From Paractinoplanes bogorensis (GTDB lineage Bacteria; Actinomycetota; Actinomycetes; Mycobacteriales; Micromonosporaceae), in contig NZ_JAHKKG010000004.1 in NCBI RefSeq assembly GCF_018829635.1, forward strand, positions 620,001 through 684,000: a DNA stretch of 64,000 bases. Reading direction: 5' to 3'. The translations under genes and the position numbers were made by a program. The notes under the pieces were generated by a model. It made no database searches, was not told the DNA's origin, and saw only the letters and a list, made by a program, of their open reading frames with translations. Positions 60,864-64,000 of the stretch are shown here, one piece after another. The stretch's first letter is position 1. Every line of letters begins with the position of its first letter.

Positions 60864-62091
60864 CCCTGCGCGCGGCGTAGATCAGCGCGCCCAGCGCGAT
60901 CACGGCGGCGCCGGAAACCACCGCGGTGACCGGCAGCGAGGCGGCGAGGAGCAGGCAGCCGGCCAGGCCGACGATCGGGACGAGCCGGGCGGGCCGGTGC
61001 TCGGCGCGGCTCAGGGTCAGCGCCGAGGCGTTCGCGATCGCGTAGTAGAGCAGCACCCCGAACGACGAGAATCCGATCGCTCCGCGCAGGTCGACCGAGG
61101 CGGCCAGCACCGCCACCACCAGCCCGACGGCGAGTTCGGCCCGGTGCGGCACCTCGAACCGGGGGTGGACGGCGTCCAGCTGCGGAGGCAGGTGGCGGTC
61201 GCGGGCCATCGCGTACGTGGTGCGGGAGACCCCGAGGATCAGGGCCAGCAACGACCCGAGCGCCGCGACCGCCGCCCCCACCCGCACGACCGGGGTCAGC
61301 CAGCCCGCACCGGCCTCGGTGACGGTGGCGGCCAGCGGTGCGGTGGCCGATCCCAGGCCCTGTGGTCCGAGCACGCTCAGCACGGCGACCGCGACCGCGG
61401 CGTAGACGACGAGCGTGATGCCGAGTGCGGCGGGGATCGCGCGCGGGATCGTGCGTTCCGGGTCGCGGACCTCCTCGCCCAGGGTGGCGATCCGGGCGTA
61501 ACCGGCGAACGCGAAGAACAACAGGCCGGCTGACTGCAACACACCCCGTACGGGAAAATCGCCGGTGGGAAGAAGTTGCTCGGCCGAGGCCGCCGGTGAC
61601 GAGAGCCCGGCAACGACCACGGCGGCCAGCACGCCGAGCACGACGGCGACGATGACGCGGGTGGCCAGCGCCGACTTGTGCACGCCACGCCAGTTCAGCG
61701 CCGTCAGCGCGAGCACGGCGACCACCGCGGCCGGCCGCTCGAAACCCGGGGCGGCGTAGGCGGCGAAGGTCAGCGCCATGGCCGCGCACGAGGCCGTCTT
61801 GCCGATCACGAACGCCCAGCCGGCCAGGTAGCCCCAGAACGGGCCGAGGCGTTCCCGGCCGTAGACATAGGTGCCGCCGGACGACGGATAGCGGGCGGCC
61901 AGCCGGGCCGACGAGGTGGCGTTGCAGTAGGCCACGACGGCCGCGATGGCCAGGCCCGCGAGCAGCCAGCCACCCGCGGCCCGGGCGGCCGGCGCGAACG
62001 CGGCGAAGACGCCGGCCCCGATCATCGCCCCCAGCCCGATGACGACGGCGTCGCGCGGGCCGAGCCGCCGGGCCAGGCCACGTGGTTGCAC
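60850..62091 (-). CDS. APC family amino acid permease
   Basis: The 413-residue protein has about twelve helices with APC features: the first helix VVIGLGAMIGAGVFAAFAPAA carries the GxG substrate loop, ARYPSSGGTYVYGRERLG follows helix 2, and FFAFAGYARIATLGEEVRDPERTIPRAI marks helix 6 and the loop after it. It imports or exchanges amino acids or amines. The GTG at 62091 gives QPRGLARRLGPRDA. It follows a GNAT gene by 23 bp and is likely co-transcribed. Confidence 0.89.
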   Translation of the reverse strand: MQPRGLARRLGPRDAVVIGLGAMIGAGVFAAFAPAARAAGGWLLAGLAIAAVVAYCNATSSARLAARYPSSGGTYVYGRERLGPFWGYLAGWAFVIGKTASCAAMALTFAAYAAPGFERPAAVVAVLALTALNWRGVHKSALATRVIVAVVLGVLAAVVVAGLSSPAASAEQLLPTGDFPVRGVLQSAGLLFFAFAGYARIATLGEEVRDPERTIPRAIPAALGITLVVYAAVAVAVLSVLGPQGLGSATAPLAATVTEAGAGWLTPVVRVGAAVAALGSLLALILGVSRTTYAMARDRHLPPQLDAVHPRFEVPHRAELAVGLVVAVLAASVDLRGAIGFSSFGVLLYYAIANASALTLSRAEHRPARLVPIVGLAGCLLLAASLPVTAVVSGAAVIALGALIYAARRVRRP

Positions 62092-62114
62092 GGCCGGACG
62101 GTACCTCAAGCGGG

Positions 62115-62696
62115 TTACCGGCCGGCAGACTCCGGGCGTGCTGCCCCGGTGACCTCGAGGCGGGCCAGCACGCCGACCCCGCCGTCGAAGGTCAGGCCGG
62201 GGAACCAGAAGTCGCGGGTCACCTCGGTGAAGCCCAGCTCGGTGTGCAGATCGAGCGACGACTGGTTGTGCGCGTTCGCGAAGTACCAGATCTCGGTGGC
62301 CCGTCCGGCCACGGCCTCGAGCCGGGCGACGGTGAGCGCCCGGCCGATGCCCCGGCGCCGGTGTTCGGGCGCCACGACCAGGCCCAGCAGGTACCAGCCG
62401 GCCGGCGCCGCGTTGGGTGGCGCGTCGTCCGGAGGCGTCCACCGGGTGGCCCGGGCGTAGCCGGCGATCCGGCCGTCGCTCAGTTCGGCCACGAACAGCA
62501 TCCGCTCGGGGTCGGTCACGCTGTCGGTCAGGCTCGTCTCCCACGGTCCGCGATCCAGCAGCAGAACCCGCTCGACCAGGTCGAGACAGGCGGGTACGTC
62601 GGCCACCACTGCCTCGCGCACGGTCGCCGGCCGGTCGTGCTCGTCGCGCCCGGTGGGTTCCGGTTGATAGGCCGCGTAGACCCCGATGTCAACCAT
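62115..62696 (-). CDS. GNAT family N-acetyltransferase
   Basis: The 193-residue protein has the GNAT core: ATVREAVVADVPACLDLVER, then LGLVVAPEHRRRGIGRALT, where RRRGIG is the acetyl-CoA pyrophosphate loop, and EIWYFANAHNQSSLDLHTELGFTEV for the last motif. It acetylates an amine; the substrate is unknown. Linkage to an amino acid permease suggests a small amine or amino acid substrate (inference). The ATG at 62696 is used. Confidence 0.87.
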   Translation of the reverse strand: MVDIGVYAAYQPEPTGRDEHDRPATVREAVVADVPACLDLVERVLLLDRGPWETSLTDSVTDPERMLFVAELSDGRIAGYARATRWTPPDDAPPNAAPAGWYLLGLVVAPEHRRRGIGRALTVARLEAVAGRATEIWYFANAHNQSSLDLHTELGFTEVTRDFWFPGLTFDGGVGVLARLEVTGAARPESAGR

Positions 62697-62853
62697 GCGC
62701 CCGATGGTCGCACAAGCCTCCCGGTCGATGCTGTCCCCGATCGTGGTGGACGGCGTGGACCGGCGGCGGTGAAAGCCCGTGCCGACGATCCATGCCCTGG
62801 CGCTGGCAAGTGGCCGGCGTGACAGATCTTTGCAGGTCAGCTAGCATCGCCGC

Positions 62854-63180
62854 GTGACTGAACGCGTTCAAAAAGCTTGGCTCCGGGCGAGCGCGGCCTA
62901 CGTCGTGGTGGTGCTGGCCCTGAGCGTCGGCACGGTGGTGTCGGACTCGTATGGCGTCGTTGTTGCCCGGCTGCTTGTCTGCGCGCCGTTCAGTCTGATC
63001 GTGGGGCCTTTCGAGGTTCTTTTCCTGTACGCCGTCAGTGCGTGGCTCGGCTCGGGAACGGCGATCGCCGCCGTGGCAGCGGCCCTGGACGTGCTGGGGT
63101 GGGGAATGCTGGCGGCGCTGCAGGCCTACGTCGCGTACGCGATGGTGTCGCTCGTCCGGGCGCGGCTTCGCACCAGTTAG
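62854..63180 (+). CDS. Small three-helix membrane protein
   Basis: The 108-residue product has three hydrophobic segments ([60 protein letters not shown]) and a short basic C-terminus. It starts with GTG. The stop overlaps the convergent TetR gene by 4 bp. No family is recognised. Confidence 0.62.
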   Translation: MTERVQKAWLRASAAYVVVVLALSVGTVVSDSYGVVVARLLVCAPFSLIVGPFEVLFLYAVSAWLGSGTAIAAVAAALDVLGWGMLAALQAYVAYAMVSLVRARLRTS

Positions 63181-63767
63181 GCGCGCAGGACGGCGATCGC
63201 CTCGTCGAAGACCTGGACCGGGTCGGCTGTTCCGTTCGAGGCGGCCCACGCGTCGACGGCGGCGTCCAGTGCGGCCAGCGCCGCCGCCACGAAAGCGCGC
63301 GCCCGCGGGTCGGGGGTGTCGGTGGCGGGCAGGCCCAGGCGGCGCTGGATGTCGGGGGCCAGCAACTCCTGCCAGCGCAGATGCTTCTCGAGCAGGCTCG
63401 CCCGCAGGGACGGCGCGTCGTGGTGGATGCGGGCCAGCGCCAACTGCTCGGCCAGGTCGCCGTCGTCGGCCGGGACCAGCACCAGGAACGCGGCGCGGAT
63501 CGCGGGCCATGCGGCCTCGTCGGCCGGGCGGGCCGTCAACGCGTCGCGCACCGCCGCCCCCAGGGCCACGGTGTCGCCCATGACCAGGTCTTCCTTGCTG
63601 GCGAAGTAGTGGAAGAACGAACGCCGGGAGATGCCGGCCGCGGCCGCGATCTGGTCGACCGTCGTCGCCTCGAAGCCGTGCTCGCGGAACAGGCGCAGCG
63701 CGGTCGCCGTGATCTCGGCGTGGACCGCGCGGCGGGTGCGCTCGCGCAGCGACGGGGGCTTGGTCAT
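63177..63767 (-). CDS. TetR family transcriptional regulator
   Basis: The 196-residue protein has a TetR DNA-binding domain at about 8-55 ([51 protein letters not shown]) and a helical ligand domain. The ATG at 63767 gives [13 protein letters not shown]; an upstream GTG would read through the operator. It is divergent from an SDR gene, with a perfect TetR-like palindrome between them, so it probably represses that gene and itself. Confidence 0.88.
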   Translation of the reverse strand: MTKPPSLRERTRRAVHAEITATALRLFREHGFEATTVDQIAAAAGISRRSFFHYFASKEDLVMGDTVALGAAVRDALTARPADEAAWPAIRAAFLVLVPADDGDLAEQLALARIHHDAPSLRASLLEKHLRWQELLAPDIQRRLGLPATDTPDPRARAFVAAALAALDAAVDAWAASNGTADPVQVFDEAIAVLRA

Positions 63768-63784
63768 GCCCTCAGTGTAGTAAC

Positions 63785-63799
63785 TTGCACCGGGTGCAA
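63785..63799. promoter_or_regulatory. 7-1-7 perfect palindrome, likely TetR operator
   Basis: TTGCACC-G-GGTGCAA, 18 bp from the tetR start and 22 bp from the SDR start. A second, weaker inverted repeat, CTGCA-N5-TGCAG, follows at 63804-63818 and could give cooperative binding. Confidence 0.7.
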
Positions 63800-63821
63800 C
63801 ATTCTGCATAGAGTGCAGCGC

Positions 63822-64000
63822 ATGGGTGCTATCGATTTTCGTGGACAGACCACTGTTGTCACCGGCGCCAGCTCCGGCATCGGGGCCGCGTTCGCCCGCG
63901 AACTGGCCCGGCGCGGGTCGGACGTGGTGCTCGTCGCCCGCCGGGTCGACCGGCTGGAAACGCTGGCCGGTGAGCTCGAGGACGCGTACGGGGGAAAGGT
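63822..64000 (+). CDS. SDR family oxidoreductase, cut by the window edge
   Basis: Only the first 59 codons are present: [20 protein letters not shown], then [46 protein letters not shown] is the classical SDR nucleotide loop and VVLVARR suggests NADP(H). The gene continues beyond base 64000. It is divergent from tetR and is the probable target of that regulator. Confidence 0.85.
   Translation, partial: MGAIDFRGQTTVVTGASSGIGAAFARELARRGSDVVLVARRVDRLETLAGELEDAYGGK

Overview
The window is high-GC DNA (roughly 70 percent or more by eye) with dense genes, many GTG starts, frequent 4-bp ATGA/GTGA start-stop overlaps, F420-type oxidoreductases, an ECF sigma factor fused to a SnoaL-like domain, a class F sortase and EspC/WXG-type secreted proteins. 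This points to a filamentous actinobacterium, most likely of the Micromonosporaceae (Actinoplanes-like). No rRNA, tRNA, CRISPR array, transposase or phage gene was recognised. The right edge cuts an SDR gene.

Layout. 0-4 kb: a VOC gene divergent from a WYL-domain regulator with a perfect palindromic operator, then a lipoprotein coupled to a processive family 2 glycosyltransferase that ends in a strong terminator. 4-7.6 kb: small unknown genes, then a TetR-led unit divergent from a quinone-reductase-like MDR gene. 7.6-11.8 kb: an FtsX-type ABC exporter and an LLM flavin oxidoreductase. 12-15.7 kb: tandem repeats and a CopD-CtaG fusion protein with an in-frame 13-unit repeat. 15.7-19.5 kb: RidA/WYL divergent pair with operator, PepSY membrane protein, alpha/beta hydrolase. 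19.4-24.9 kb: CHASE-GGDEF diguanylate cyclase, GH3 beta-glucosidase with a remote 24-bp palindrome, and more than 1 kb of gene-free repeats. 25-36 kb: assorted housekeeping and unknown genes, including a STAS protein, an NfeD-flotillin pair and lipoproteins. 36.8-43.7 kb: a five-gene, fully overlapping catabolic-looking operon (NCS1 permease, two LLM monooxygenases, M24 hydrolase, zinc-ribbon PLP lyase) divergent from a PucR regulator. 43.6-46.7 kb: MMPL exporter, PadR regulator and membrane partner. 46.7-49.5 kb: a class F sortase operon. 49.7-57.6 kb: Ser/Thr kinase, GH13 amylase with a duplicated initiation region, ECF41-like sigma factor, beta-helix lipoprotein, SDR with an ECF41-like promoter, NYN-LOTUS protein, proline racemase family enzyme. 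57.7-64 kb: secreted peptidoglycan-binding protein, a four-gene type VII secretion-like cassette, APC permease plus GNAT, and a TetR/SDR divergent pair.

How the genes work together. Regulation is mostly local: five divergent regulator-target pairs (WYL x2, PucR, PadR, TetR) carry visible inverted repeats in the shared promoter, and a sixth (TetR-MDR) has a weaker one. The strongest candidate for an undescribed pathway is the PucR-controlled operon. Two genome-style features also stand out: the word CGTACGGGAA recurs far above chance on both strands, and several unrelated GC-rich minisatellites fill intergenic gaps and one coding linker.
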